From Archilochus colubris (lineage: Eukaryota; Chordata; Aves; Apodiformes; Trochilidae), in NCBI GenBank assembly GCA_023079485.1, contig CM041083.1, forward strand, positions 150,616,552 through 150,680,551: DNA of 64,000 nt. The letters are read 5' to 3'. Shown one piece after another: positions 31,301-43,940 of this stretch. Position numbers and translations under genes: made by a program. Position 1 is the first letter of the stretch, and each line of letters starts with the position of its first letter. A model generated the notes under the pieces. It was not told where the DNA came from. It ran no database searches and saw only the letters and a list, made by a program, of their open reading frames with translations.

Positions 31301-34300
31301 AGGCAAGATTTAATTTCCTTTAATTACAACACTGAAATGATCAGTGTTCCCAAGTAAAAGTAAAAAAATTAAATTACTGCCATATTGGCAGTCAAAGGAG
31401 GACTTGCTTTGTGAGCTAGAAAGGTCTTAACCAGGGATGTGGAAGAAAAAAACAAGTAAACCTTCAGTAGAGGAGAAGAACGGCTACCTGAATACCTCAG
31501 GATAAAACTCTCCAGGAATGAAACTCTAGCTCAAAGAGAGCAACAATCTCTGCTTCAGGGTTGATATTGCCTCTGAAACTCTTCAGTAAAACTCAGCATT
31601 CAGATTAGTCTCTCTTGCTGTACTGTATTTTTCCACACTGCATCTAAAAGGGGTGGTAGTAGAGTGTGTGTAATCTGCCCCTTAGAGCCATCAGTTCACG
31701 TGCAGACTAAGTGGTTGACACAGAGACCAACAGCCAATGTACAATGAATGAAGTTGAAATGAGAAAAAGTGACCTCAGCAACACACTAACAGGTACTGGG
31801 AGGGTTGTCAGCTTTCTGCACTTCACAGCCAGGCTCAGTCACTCTCCCATACATTCTTCCTAAGACATTTTGTCATCTTTCCTGCATACAACTGAATTCA
31901 GCTGGGAGGATGTTCTTGGACAACAGGTGATGGATAAGTTCCTTTCCAGGAGCGTGGGAGGTTGGAGCCTCTTCAGCCAGGGGAATGAATTAAACCCAGA
32001 CTTTCCATGTGCCAGTGAATTCTGTGACAATGAGCTCTGCAACTCTTGATGTTCGTTTTTGAAAATGACCTCTGCTGGGTGGTTCAAGGTGATAAATACA
32101 CTGAACATGCACAGATACATGATCCAAGCTCTATGTGGAGGTGCTTCTTCGAACTGACCAGTAAGTTAATGAACAAGTCAAGAAAGTCAGGATCTAAAAT
32201 GTTTTATATTTCCAAGACCAAGCTTGCAGACTGTTGGTTTAAGTTGTAGAATTTGTTTTACATTTCACAACAAGGCATAAAACTGTTCCCAGATAAGCAA
32301 GTGCTAAGTGCTTGACTTAAAAGATTTGAATTCAGCTCTGGGCTCACACAGTGCATCCATTCTTTTTTGCATCTGGCCCTAAAAGACCTGATCCAAAATT
32401 CAGTGACAGCAGTGGGAAGATTGCTATTGACACTGGGCCATGTCTTAATGGAGAGAGAAATGCATAGCCCCAAACCACCATTCAGGTTTTTAACTCTGGT
32501 GTTCCCATTGAACACTACTGATGAGCTGCATTACAAAAAGGATAAACATTTGCTTTTCATAACAGAAGACTTCAATACCTCATTGTTTGAGATGAAAAGA
32601 AAGAGTATAAATTAGGAGAGGGTATAACCTCAGTAAAAGAGTTTCATTCCAGAGTCAAATAAGAGAAGTAATCTGTTTTTAAGACTTGCTATTTGTAGTT
32701 CCCATCCTTTTTGTTAAAAAGTAAGGCATTACATTTTTTTTCTGTGTGTGTATAAAGGAAGACTCAGATAAAAAGATATACTGAAGAATAGCTTGATTTT
32801 AAACAAAACCAGCCTCAAATTATGTTCACTACTTTTTATAAAACTGGTCATCAAACTATGCTGGATACAATTGCTTTGAGAAACAGCCCTTTTTTGATAA
32901 CAGCAAAGGAAGAAAAACTGATGTTGGTCACAATCTCACTGGTAGCAATATCATAAAACCCAAATACTGTAACGATGAATTATATACTTTTAAACACCTA
33001 GGTCTGAGTCTTTTTATTGTGTCAGAAAATCTGTATGGGGCCCACACATTAATCATTGGTTCAATCATCCATATGTAGCCATGTCTTTTTCATATACAGA
33101 CTGTTCTTTGAAAGCCTTAAAAGTGATATTTGGCTGCTTAGACATGTACCTTCCCCACCTGCAAACTCAATGTTAGAGAGAGATGAAGATGTGATGTTGA
33201 CAAAGACAACTGACAGTTTTCTGAATATTTTGTGCCTAATGTTTGTCTCCTTTTGTGAAGAAGCAAGAGACTGAGAAAATAGCTCCTCTGCCACCTTTCA
33301 TGTCAGCATGAGAAGTGATATAATTGAAGTGACAGCTAATGGTCAGAATCCTTTAAATAGCTCTGTCAGGTGTGCTTGAGCTATCTGACTGATTTTTATT
33401 TGGGCTTTTTGACTCATTTGTCCATAATGGTTTGCTTTTGCATCCAGGAGGAACGTGATGCTCAATTAGGACTCAACCATGCGGTGTGCTAAGAGGAAAG
33501 TTACTTACCTGTTCAGTAACTGGAGGTTTTTGACATGTGTTTTCTCTGGGCTTTGCTCTGCACGTGGGGGTATGCATGCCCTTATTCACTGAGGACTTCC
33601 CCAGCAGTTTCTTTTTGCCAGGGGAGAACAACAGGAGTTGTGACATACAAATAGCAGTTAAATGAAGGGGGTTTCATGATCTTCATGTTTCAAGCAACAA
33701 AAAATTAATTTGAATGGGAGTTAGCTTTCCTGTGTATTGATTCAGAAGCAGAGAAGGACTGTTTTGGGGCTCACGCAGGACCCACTGTGGGGTCAGGTGC
33801 TTTGTGGGTCGGATGGTTTTGAGTTTCAACCTGGAGAAACCAGTTGTTCTATCCTGTTTGATTTTCCTCAGAGCTCTGAGCAGTATGGAAGCCACTGGAG
33901 ACGCAGACATTAATAGACCTGACAGTGCTTTACAAAGGCTTCTGGGCTTTTACGTCCCTTGAGCAAAGTTTGACACATCCTGCTTGTGCTGCCTACTTAG
34001 GGGTTCATGGCTAGGCTCCTCCGTTTCTGAAGAATTAACTGGATAACCAAGCTTCAGACCTTCCATTCACAATCTGGAGAAAGTGTCTGTGCAGATTTCC
34101 AGCTGGGATTGTCAGTGTGCAGCTGGTGCACCCCTGACAGAGAGCTCTTACAGTGCAGACACTGTTATCAGCACATTGGCTTTGGTATAAAACTGAGGTG
34201 ACTGGGTTTTGCCTCTGTTTTTGTCTATGAATATGCAGTTCTCATTCTGTCCAGTGCTAAGGTAAAGGCTGATTCTGGTGGATGAGGTGGGAAAGCTGCT

Positions 34301-34519
34301 TGCTTTGGGTATTGAAATGCTGTTGTGGGACAACAACTCTTGCAGAACAAGTGCTCTCTTTCATATCCAGCCAAATGGGTTCTGTCTCAGTAGCAGTCTA
34401 TTTATTGACTGCTATTTTCACTGGCCTGGGAAAGAAGAAGAGAGTTTCTATGCAAACTTCTAACTACAAACGTAGTCAGAGGGTTGGAGCACATAACATA
34501 AAGGTAGTAGAGCTTCATT
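28329..34519. other. Intronic sequence, nothing recognised
   Basis: AT-rich unique sequence on inspection of both strands. No exon, RNA gene or named transposon was recognised. Confidence 0.6.
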
Positions 34520-34935
34520 GTTCAGGTTGAAGAAGAGAAAGCTTAAGAGAGGATGTTATTGCTGCCTTCAGCTGCCTAATGGAAGGTTACAAAAGTGATG
34601 GAGCCACGTTCTTGAAGGTCCCCAGCCTAAGAATGAGACAACACAAGCAGAACTATGGAAAAATCCAATTAGATGTTAGGAAAATTTTTGCACAATGAAG
34701 GTGGCTGAATGACAGAACAGACTGTTGGGATAGTTTGTGTTATCTCCATCTTTGGAGATATTCGGAGCATGACTGAGGCAAGGATCTGAGCAACCTGATT
34801 TAACTTGAAAAGAGACCTGTCTTTGAAGCTGTCCTTGCTCTGAATCGAATGTGAATATGAAGGGGAGGTGTGTGTGGGGAGTTGGACCAAGTGACCTTCA
34901 GAAGTTCCTTCTAATCTAAATTATTCTGAGTATGC
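34520..34935 (+). mobile_element. Old CR1 LINE 3' fragment (plus sense)
   Basis: CTTCAGCTGCCTAATGGAAG, GTTACAAAAGTGATGGAGCC and GTTGGACCAAGTGACCTTCA correspond to the CR1 ORF2 end and 3' UTR in sense orientation. The tail is decayed to a TATTCTGAGTATGCAATTCTG form. High divergence marks it as ancient. Confidence 0.75.
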
Positions 34936-37900
34936 AATTCTGTTTTCCATCCACTGCGAGTTATTTAGATCTTTTAAAGAACAGAAGTTGGCATCTCTGG
35001 GCTGTGTCTGGATGATGTAAATATCCTCAGGCATGCCTGCAAACAATAAAGGTCAATTCTTGTGTTTTCTGTGATTCTATATGACCCAGAAGAAACAGAA
35101 GAGAGGCTGATGACATTTAAGGATTTGATCAAAGTCTTTGTAGAGGTTAATATATGCATAGTGTCCAAGGATTTAGCTTTGCTCCACTGCCTTTTAGATT
35201 TTGGCACATTTTTAATTTACCATGAGGGATAGTTTGAAAGAATCTGTTTATTGATTGCTAATGTTCCTTATATAGACACTTCTAAATACCAGAACACTTC
35301 CAAGTCTTGTGAAATACAGGTGGGCCACAAGCACCAGCAGACACAAGTCTACACAAATAGTACGACCAGCATTTATATCTATCTGAACAAATCCCTCTGT
35401 AAGGCCAGGACTTCCAAACCAAACTCACTGACCTAGCAGAAGAATTATTTGGTGGCCAATCTGAATCTCAAAAAGCTAATCAAAGTACTTACTGTCTGAA
35501 ATGTAAAATGGCCTTCACACTTCTTTCTTCCCGAGGAGAAGGAAATTGGACAAGATGGGTGATGAGGCCATATGAGAAGGGAAGAGTTAATTTCTAGTCT
35601 TTTAGAGAAAAGAACACACTGTCCATGTCAGAAACCTAAACAAGTCATAGAAAAATTTATGGTGTAGATATTACTTGATATTGCTAGCTCAGATTTGATG
35701 CATACCATGGAATGAAAATGCAGAGAATGAAAGCTGTACCTCAGAACTTTTTTGACAGTTTTTTTCTGACAAAGTTCTGGAGGAATTCTGATGCAAAGGA
35801 GGTCCAGCACTTGAGTTTGCAATGCTAGAAGAGCTGTATAAACACTAAAGACCACCTATCTCTTGGATTTCCTGACATTTTCATGATTATGCAAGAGAGC
35901 CAAAGGGAAATCACAGAATGAAGAGTTTTCTGTCACCGGCATGATCATACACTACCTGGCTTTTTTTTTTTTTTTTTCATAGACATAGAAACTTCCTAAA
36001 AGGAAGCAAAGTTTTTAATGTACAGTAAGAACTGTCTGACCTCTCTGAAAATATTTGCTGTTGGTAAAAGCAACTCTGTTGACACCTGCACTTCTAATGA
36101 CTTCTGAATACTGTAGCCAGGAAGATGTGGTCACTGTTATGTAGTCTGTATAGGTGAGAAATTAGTGTTGAGGACATTCAAAACTGTTTGGCATGAGGAT
36201 CTTACCAGCAGCCTTCTATATGATTATGATGAATTTGTTCACTTATCTTCTAAGACTATTTATCATTAGACTGTGCGAATCTGTCATACTTAATGAATTT
36301 ACATTTGGCCATGAGCAGCTGGTAATTTGAACTAGAAATTTGGAAATGCACTAACAAGTCATGTGTGTTTCCAAAGCACTCCAATTACTTTATTTCTGTC
36401 TAAAAGACTATAATGTTTGAGTGGTACTTACACTTCCTACATCTGTAGTAATCCATGGTGGTGATTAAGAATATGGCATGGAAAGAGTGTGGGGGCTTTA
36501 TGTGTTCACATGGAGTTATGGCATGTCCTAGTTTTCTTTGATGTGAGAATAATACTACTACAAAAATCATCATGCTGTATTTTGCTCCCATGAGATTAAA
36601 TCTGAAAAAAAGAATCTGAATTATTCTCTATTTTTCAACTAGATTCATGAGTGAAATTAATTTAATGTGTGTGGGTATTGCCTTTTGGAGAATACAAGAA
36701 GTTAACTATTTGCTACTTTCTCTGTAAGCTTCTCTTCTGGAAGCCTTGGAACAGCAAAGAGGCTGGGTGGCACGGCTTCTTGCAGGAGTGGAAGAGAGCT
36801 CCCAGAGAACCCTTAGGGTTCTGTAGGTTCCTGGCTAGATAAGGCAAGATGAGTTAATTGTGGTATTTAGGGGCAGAAACACCGCTGCAGACCATGCAGA
36901 AATACTGGCAGCCAAACCAAGCTAAAGGCACCTTAATATCTGCCCTATCCTGCAGTAATCAATAGGATGTGACAATCATTGTTAGAAAGGTTCAGAGTCT
37001 GTAGCTATTTTATTTTCCTTAAGAAGGGGAAAGGAAAATTCTCTTTTCTTGTGAATCTTATATGGCAATCCTGTTGCTAATGATCCTGTTCTAAGAGAAC
37101 TGAAGCCCTATGGGGGAGTTTCTGGGTAGAAATAGCTCAGCAGGGCAGTGGTTGTGGCCAGCAGATTGTATAGCAAGCACAGCTGGTGGCAGCAGCAATA
37201 CCAAATAAACCCAGCCCAAATCTGCAATATTTATTCTTCTGTGATGTATCCAAGATTGTCTGGCTGTGTAAGAAGAGTATTGGGACAAGGTGGGGGGCAA
37301 AGAACTGAGAAAAAATCTTGCTGGAAGAATTCTGCGTGCCCACGCAGGAGGCTCAGTACCAGGGATCCTGAGGAGCAGCTCAGGCAGGAGCCTCCAGAAA
37401 CCTTGTATGGGAGCAGTCAGACCACAGGTGGATAGAAATCCTCCTGCCTCTTCTGGAGCATTCTTCCAATGGGAGCAGGAAGGAATAGCTTTGCCCCAGT
37501 TACCTGTGCATGTTAGCAAAGTGATGGATCTTCATATGTTGCTTGGTGTTTTGAGCAATACAGTCATTAAGCATTGTGTTTAGTTCTGATGATAAATCCT
37601 TGAAAAGAAGAGCAGTCTTTCTCTCAGCTTTACAAAGATAAAGATTTGTAAGTCTTTCCCTTTCTCCTAAAATAGTGCACCTTTTCTTTCAGCTGGTGAC
37701 AAATTTATTTTTAAAAAGCTAGGGGACTGGTTACTGCTGGAACCAGCCCAAACCCATGTCAGCAGCAAATGTGGCATAAGTGTCACTGGTTGCTATCACT
37801 ACCCTAAATTGTTAAAGTACAGAGCTTACTAAATTCTGTCTTACTCCTTACAGAAGAAATTCTTAATTACATTCCTTTAGCCCTCATTTTCTTTTCACAG

Positions 37901-40900
37901 AGGAGAGTTATGATGACCTTCTCTTCTTGGATGGCTGCTGTATAAACCCGGAGTCTTCATTCATATTTAGCTGAAAGGGTTTTCATCTGGTACTGTGCAA
38001 CAAATCAAAAACCTGCAGCAACCTGCAGATATTTTATAGTCAATCTAGCAAGACTCTGCAGTTTTCATACTGAGCAGTAATATATGACCTAGACGAGACC
38101 CAGACAAGGGCTTGTGAGAAAGACCGTGCAACTTTAAAATGATTGCTTTGAAAGTAGGAAAGAAATATGGGTAATAACTGGCATTGCCTGACCCAGGGTA
38201 GTCTTCTGAGAGATAAGTACACAGCAGGAGACAAGGAACATCTGGGAGCTGGCAGGTTTTGTAGCTAGGTCATACCACTTGAAGCTGAGATTTAAGCTTA
38301 TGTATATACAAATAAAACTTTTGAACATTGCCCTGAGTGGGGCTGGGGGGATGGCTTATTCTTCCTCTTGGGACAAAGAACTTTAAGCATTGCCAGAAGA
38401 GAAGTGTCTGGAGAGAGTGTCTACTTTTGAGGCTCCAAATAATCTAAATAGGTTCAAGTTAAAACCCTTGGAAATAAAAAGAAGGCTTTTGATGGTTCTA
38501 AAGTCTTACATGTAGCCTGCTGTAACTGAGGGAAATATACCTCATTGCCCAGACTGATTGAGGCCTTACACAGAGGGAAGCTGACTTTGAGTGGGGTATG
38601 TATGATTGGAGGCTACTGATGGCCAAAATAAGCTGTGAGTTATGGTATAACCACTTTGCAGAGCTGTATGTCCTGCACTTGCATCTCTTCTGCTACTGTG
38701 ATTGTAAAGTGGGTCCTGGGCCTGGAGTTGGGGTGGGAAGGAGAATAATCTTCAGTGAGACAGTAGTTTCTCTTCTATTGTTTAGTATCGCTATTCAGAA
38801 ATAATTCTAGGGCTGCTAAAAAAGCACAGCCACCCCAGAAGGCATTTCCATGGGCATTTGGATGAGAATTGGCATGGATTTACTGTTTCCAGGGTAAGAT
38901 TACAAACAAGGTGCCTGTCCTCAGAAGGTGAGTGAGAGGGCTGGACTGAAGTGCTGCGATTGCAATGGGAGAATCAGCAAGGAAAGCCAAGTGTGTGGTG
39001 AAGCTACCCTAAAATCCTGAGCCATGTAAACCATGCCAACTAGAAATATAGTCACAGTGGGCACTGTCCCCACTCCACAAGGCAGTGTTTGAATCACTGT
39101 TAGCATATTTTTGTATACTGAGGGATGTGGTCACTGTGGCAAGGTAGAACTTTTATCTGGACCAGCCACAGTGAGCCTGGATGTATATTTCTGCCTGCAG
39201 GAGGCATCTTGGCTCCAAAAGTGAGGTACTCCAGTGCTTGTATTTTCTGTAACCCATCAGTGCACTTTCAGCACCTACTCAACTCACATAGTTTGGATCA
39301 TACTTGGGAGCTTCTTTGGGAACTTAGGATCCAGATGCATGAAAGTTTGGTGTGGTGTGACATAACTTGCAAATACTTGAGTCCTCTATTGGAACCAGCC
39401 CTTGGTGACCACAAAGTAAATGAATTTTTAAATGGCATCTGATTTCCCTGGACTTATTTGGTATTCCTATATGCCCACAACACTGCAGGCGGTTCATGTA
39501 AAATTAGGCCATAAATAAAGCCTGAAAAGAGATCTCTTTAATGGTGACATCATGGAGTTCTGTGGTTATTGCTTCTCAGTGGTTTCAAAATCAAATTTGC
39601 TTTCTATATAAATAAAATGGTGTGAGATTTTTACCTAATTAGCAGCCTTCCCTTGAAATATGAAAGTCAAGCACTTTATTTCTAGCTTGGGGATTATTTC
39701 CCGCTCCAAATGAATTGCATTACAGGCACAATAAAGAAACAACTGAGCTGGCTCAAAATAGAACTGGGGAAGTCAGTATATGGTATGGGGAGTCTTGCAC
39801 ACAGAATGTTGATGAAACTTTACATATCTGTCCCATTGGTTCCAACGGGTGCAATGAGCCAACTAACTGAGTAGCCCCATGAGTGAGCTGGTCGGAAGAC
39901 AATTAGCTGTCTGCAGATGTATTACAGATCACCTGAGAGAACTTGGGTGAACTGGGGAGAGCAGGTGTGAATGCTATCAAATATTACATCAGCATCAAAA
40001 CTGAAAGAGTGCAGCTGTACTCTGGGAGGTGGCAGGTGGCCATTCCAGTGTATTATAAGATGTTAAGAATCTCCTGCATGCGTAGTTTGCAATTATAGCC
40101 CCAAATAATATTTCCATCTATGCCTGAGAAAGTAAAACCAACCTCTTCAATAAAAACTTGCCACATACCTTTGTAAACTCAGGACTGGAGTAGTCTGTAT
40201 CTGGAGTTACCCACTGAATTCACTTGGAAAATGGATTGAATATGGAACACTGCTTCATTACTTACTAAGCTGTACACTACGGCAAGAACACATTAGGCAT
40301 TGCTTTAGGATCTGCTGTACTCATATATAAGCAGTGAACCTTTTGTCAAGGTCTAGTTCATGTTTTTTCCACTCTCATGGAAAGAATGTCTCAAGTTAAC
40401 TATTTTCTGAATTAACAACTCTGGATTTGTTGATGTTGCAGTCAGACAAAACACAGTCTTTGCCTTCTGCAAAAAGACTTTCACCCATTGCCCCTGAATT
40501 TTATTACAGATGCAAAATGACTAGAAAATGACTGAGGGAGAGCTCAGTATTCCCTGCTGGAGTCTGTTTATGTGGTTACTCATCCTCACTGTTAAACCAA
40601 ATGCCTTATTTCAAAGGTACGTTTTTTTTAAATTCACCATCCAACCATAGGCACCATATTATCTCTGATTTAGATTAAGTTTTTTAATATTTGGACTTTT
40701 TCCACTTGGAGGCAAATAAACACAACTATTAAGTCATTCCTTGATCTTTTCTGGTAACCTAAGAGGAGAAGTTTTAAGCCTTTCACTGTAGGGAATCTTT
40801 TTAGCATTGAGTATGCTTCATACTCTTCTGACTTTTCTCCATCAAAAAGTCTGCATTTAGAAAATACATTCCTCTTTCTAGAAATGATCTCAAGAGTTTG

Positions 40901-42849
40901 TTCCTGATGCCAGGTAGCAGAAGTTCCCTGCATTTGTTCTGCATGGCACTTGGCCCAGGCTTTCCCATGACCCATGTGTTACATGTCCTGAGGTGTGCCT
41001 GTTATCAAGGAAAAATATTCTTAGGGTGATACTGGAATAGCAGATGCTAAAATACTGTTGGAAGAATATGCTGAAATGAGGAGATCAAAAGTGGGCTGGC
41101 TTTGTATTGCAGCTGCTGGCTTTTGGCAGTGCTTCCTGGTATCCTTCGAACTGTATCCATGTCTTGGGGGGAGTTTATTGGTGTGGGTCAAAACGGTGAT
41201 GAGGAATCAATTAACATGCCAGCAGTGTGGCCAATCAATGGTCCAGCCCTTGATCACACTCCAGTCCTTTTTTATTCATTGATGTCAGTGGACCCTTCCA
41301 TTCCATATTCCAACAATGACAATTCCATACTACTCCTCATCATGTGTGACCAGCAGCCTTTTTTTGCCACAGTAGTTGGAAGTGTCTGATTTTGCCTTTT
41401 CCTGTTGTCTCCTCAGGTCTCTTTAGTTTCTCCTTTGCAAACCCTTTCCTTAGTCTCCCTTTTTTTAGGTCTGGCAGGTAGTTATCATTTCCTCATACAT
41501 GATCTTGTATCTGGCTCTATCAGAACATTTTCTGTTGAAATGAACTAAAGTCATAAGTGACTTAGGTCACTCTCTGGGGCTGTTCTGTTCTATAAAGTAT
41601 TTATATAGTGATCGATCTGTGCTATCTGTAAAACTCACACTGAATTCTACTAAAAAGAGTACTGAATTCTGATAGACCTATCACTCATGCATTGATTCCC
41701 ATAAGAAGATATGGGTATTTAGAGGGCCACAGTTTGATGAAAATGTAACATTTCTATGGTGACTCCCTCTACTTGCTGAGATGAACCAGCCAGCCAGTAA
41801 GGCCAGATACTTATTTTGGAAAGTAAAGGACAGGAAGGGTAAGTATAACTTTAAAAATCTCTCCATTCTTTATGTTTTTAATATGTGTTTTGTCCATGTT
41901 ATGTAGAGGAATTTTTTAAAGCAGTATCTTGAGTCATTTCAAATAACAGGGATGTGTTACTAAGCTATGTTACTAAATTGAGTGATTGCCTCTGTGAAAA
42001 ACAATAGCAGGAAGAGATGTTCAATGTTGTCATCTACAAACTCTTGCCTTCATAGCATCATTTGAATTTTTTTTTAATGACCTGCACAAGATTTTTACAT
42101 TTTCTGCAATGTTGCTCTTGAACTGTAAATCCTCTGTAGGGATTCTGACTACAGAAGTAACACAGTCATTTAAATGACATCACACTGTTGCACTGCTTCC
42201 TTTTTAGAAGTGACTTCTAGTGATGTAGTAATTTCTAGTATATATCTTAACTTCAGTCTCTGTCAATAAATAGTTTGAACTTCTTTATTTCACATTCTTA
42301 ATGTTATAATTTTAGTTTCTTGTCCATGTCAAGAGAGATCATAGCTGCTTTCTCATCACTTCACTGGATCTGTGAACTAAGATCCCTGGATACTGCCTTC
42401 ATCTACAGATAGTGGTTTTGTTGTTGTACAGTGGGAGGTTTTTTGTTTGTTTTTTCCTTGCTGATTTGGTCTTCTTTTTTAAGAAGAAGAAACATGGGAC
42501 AGAAAAAGCCACAATGAAACATGAGGAGTCAAACAGCACACTTTTCCACACCTGCATTCAGTGGTGTTGCCAGTTCTTTTTTTCTTCCACAAGCTAAGGG
42601 TACCAGTAACACTCATGGGCCTACTGAAAATTGATTGTATATCCAGCTAAACTGTGAGATCAGTCTCAGGAAGAGTTTTGGCATGGGCGAGTTCCCTATT
42701 TCAATTTTCTGACATGGTTCAGGGATTATTATAGGCCAGGCACATAGTCCCAGACCAGTTTTCACGAGGCCACCAAGTGTGGAAAGGTGAAAATCTTTGC
42801 TGCTCCAGGTTCTCAGCTTGTTACATTCCTACAGGGCTCTTCCTCAGGC
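34936..42849. other. Intronic sequence; possible old LTR at about 37090-37525
   Basis: Mostly nameless AT-rich sequence. The block at 37090-37525 is GC-richer. On the minus strand it has an LTR-like order, with AATAAATATT followed by a pyrimidine- and GC-rich tail. No flanking duplication or clear ends were found, so it is not called as an element. A T-run lies at 35960-35977. Confidence 0.5.
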
Positions 42850-43940
42850 AGCAACTCTTTTCCTCAGAGCATCATCCTAATGCTTCTTGAGCTCAGGGAG
42901 GCTTGGTGCTGTGACCACTTCCCTGGGAGACCTAACCTAAACCTCCCCTGATTCAGCTTTTTACCATTCACCTGAGTCTTCACTGGAGTGAAGAAATCAG
43001 TGCCAGTCCCATCTCTTCCCCTCATGAGGAAACCATAGACAGCAATGAGGTCACCCCTCAGCCTCCTTTTCTCCAGACTGAACAATCCAAATGACCTCAG
43101 CCACTCCTCATACCTTCCAGACCCTTCACCATCCTCATAGCTCTCTTTTGGGCACTCTCCAATAGCTTGATGTCTTCTCTGTACTGTGGTGCCCAAAACT
43201 GCACACAGTACTCAAGGTGAGGCAGTACCAGTGCAGAGTGGGACAATCACCTCCCTTGATGGGCTCTGTTCTTAATGCACCTCAGGACAGAGTTGTCCCT
43301 CCTGGCTGCCAGGGCACACTGCTGGCCCATGTTCAGTTTGCCATCAGCCAGGACCCCCTGGTCCCTCTCTGCCTCCCTGCTCTCCAGCCACTCATTCCCC
43401 AGTCTGTACCTGCCACCAGGGTTGTCCCATTCTAAGTGCAGAATTTGGCACTTGCCCTTGTTAAACTTCATGTGGTTGGTGATTGCCCATCTCTATAGCC
43501 TGGTGAGGTCTCTCTGCAGGGCCTGCCTGCCCTTGGGGGAGTCAACTACTTCTCCCAATTTTGTATGATCTGCAAACTTGCTTAAAATTCCTTCCAGTCC
43601 TGTGTCCAAGACATTGATAAAGATGTTGAAGAGGACTGGGCCAAGGATGGAGCCCTGCAGGACCCTCCATGGTTGTCCAGCTGTATGCTGGACATTTTGC
43701 CCAGGACGACACTATAAGAGACTATCAAAAGCCTTCCTGAAGTCCAGAAATACTACACCCACTTACCTTGTCATAAAAGGAAATTAGGTTTGACAAGCAG
43801 AACCTTCCCCTCACGAAGCTGTGCTGGCTGTGACCAATGACTGCATTGTTCTTCACGTGTTTTTCAATACCTTTCAGAATAATCTTTTCCATAATTTCAC
43901 CAGGCACTGAAGTTAGACTGACTGGCCTGTGGTTTCCAGA
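42850..43940 (-). mobile_element. CR1 LINE, internal ORF2 (reverse transcriptase) remnant
   Basis: About 1.1 kb of degenerate CR1 ORF2 on the minus strand. From 43938 downward it encodes NHRPVSLTSVPGEIMEKIIL and then SQHSFVRGRFCLSNLISFYD, the start of the RT palm. RT motif A (LDFRKAFDS) is recognisable near 43715-43745 in another frame. An internal deletion lies near 43670-43720. It resumes with [19 protein letters not shown] and the motif-C region KFADHTKLG, whose second catalytic Asp is replaced by His (43565-43576). A TAG stop follows just before [13 protein letters not shown]. The C-terminus ([16 protein letters not shown]) ends near 42865 without the usual CR1 3' UTR or octamer tail. It is a dead copy. 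Confidence 0.93.

Noticed and set aside
37110..37160. TAGCTCAGCAGGG resembling a tRNA A-box
   Set aside because: No B-box at the right spacing and no cloverleaf. A single box match is expected by chance.
43247..43471. Open stretch starting [13 protein letters not shown]
   Set aside because: It is a fragment of the CR1 reverse-transcriptase ORF in a dead copy.
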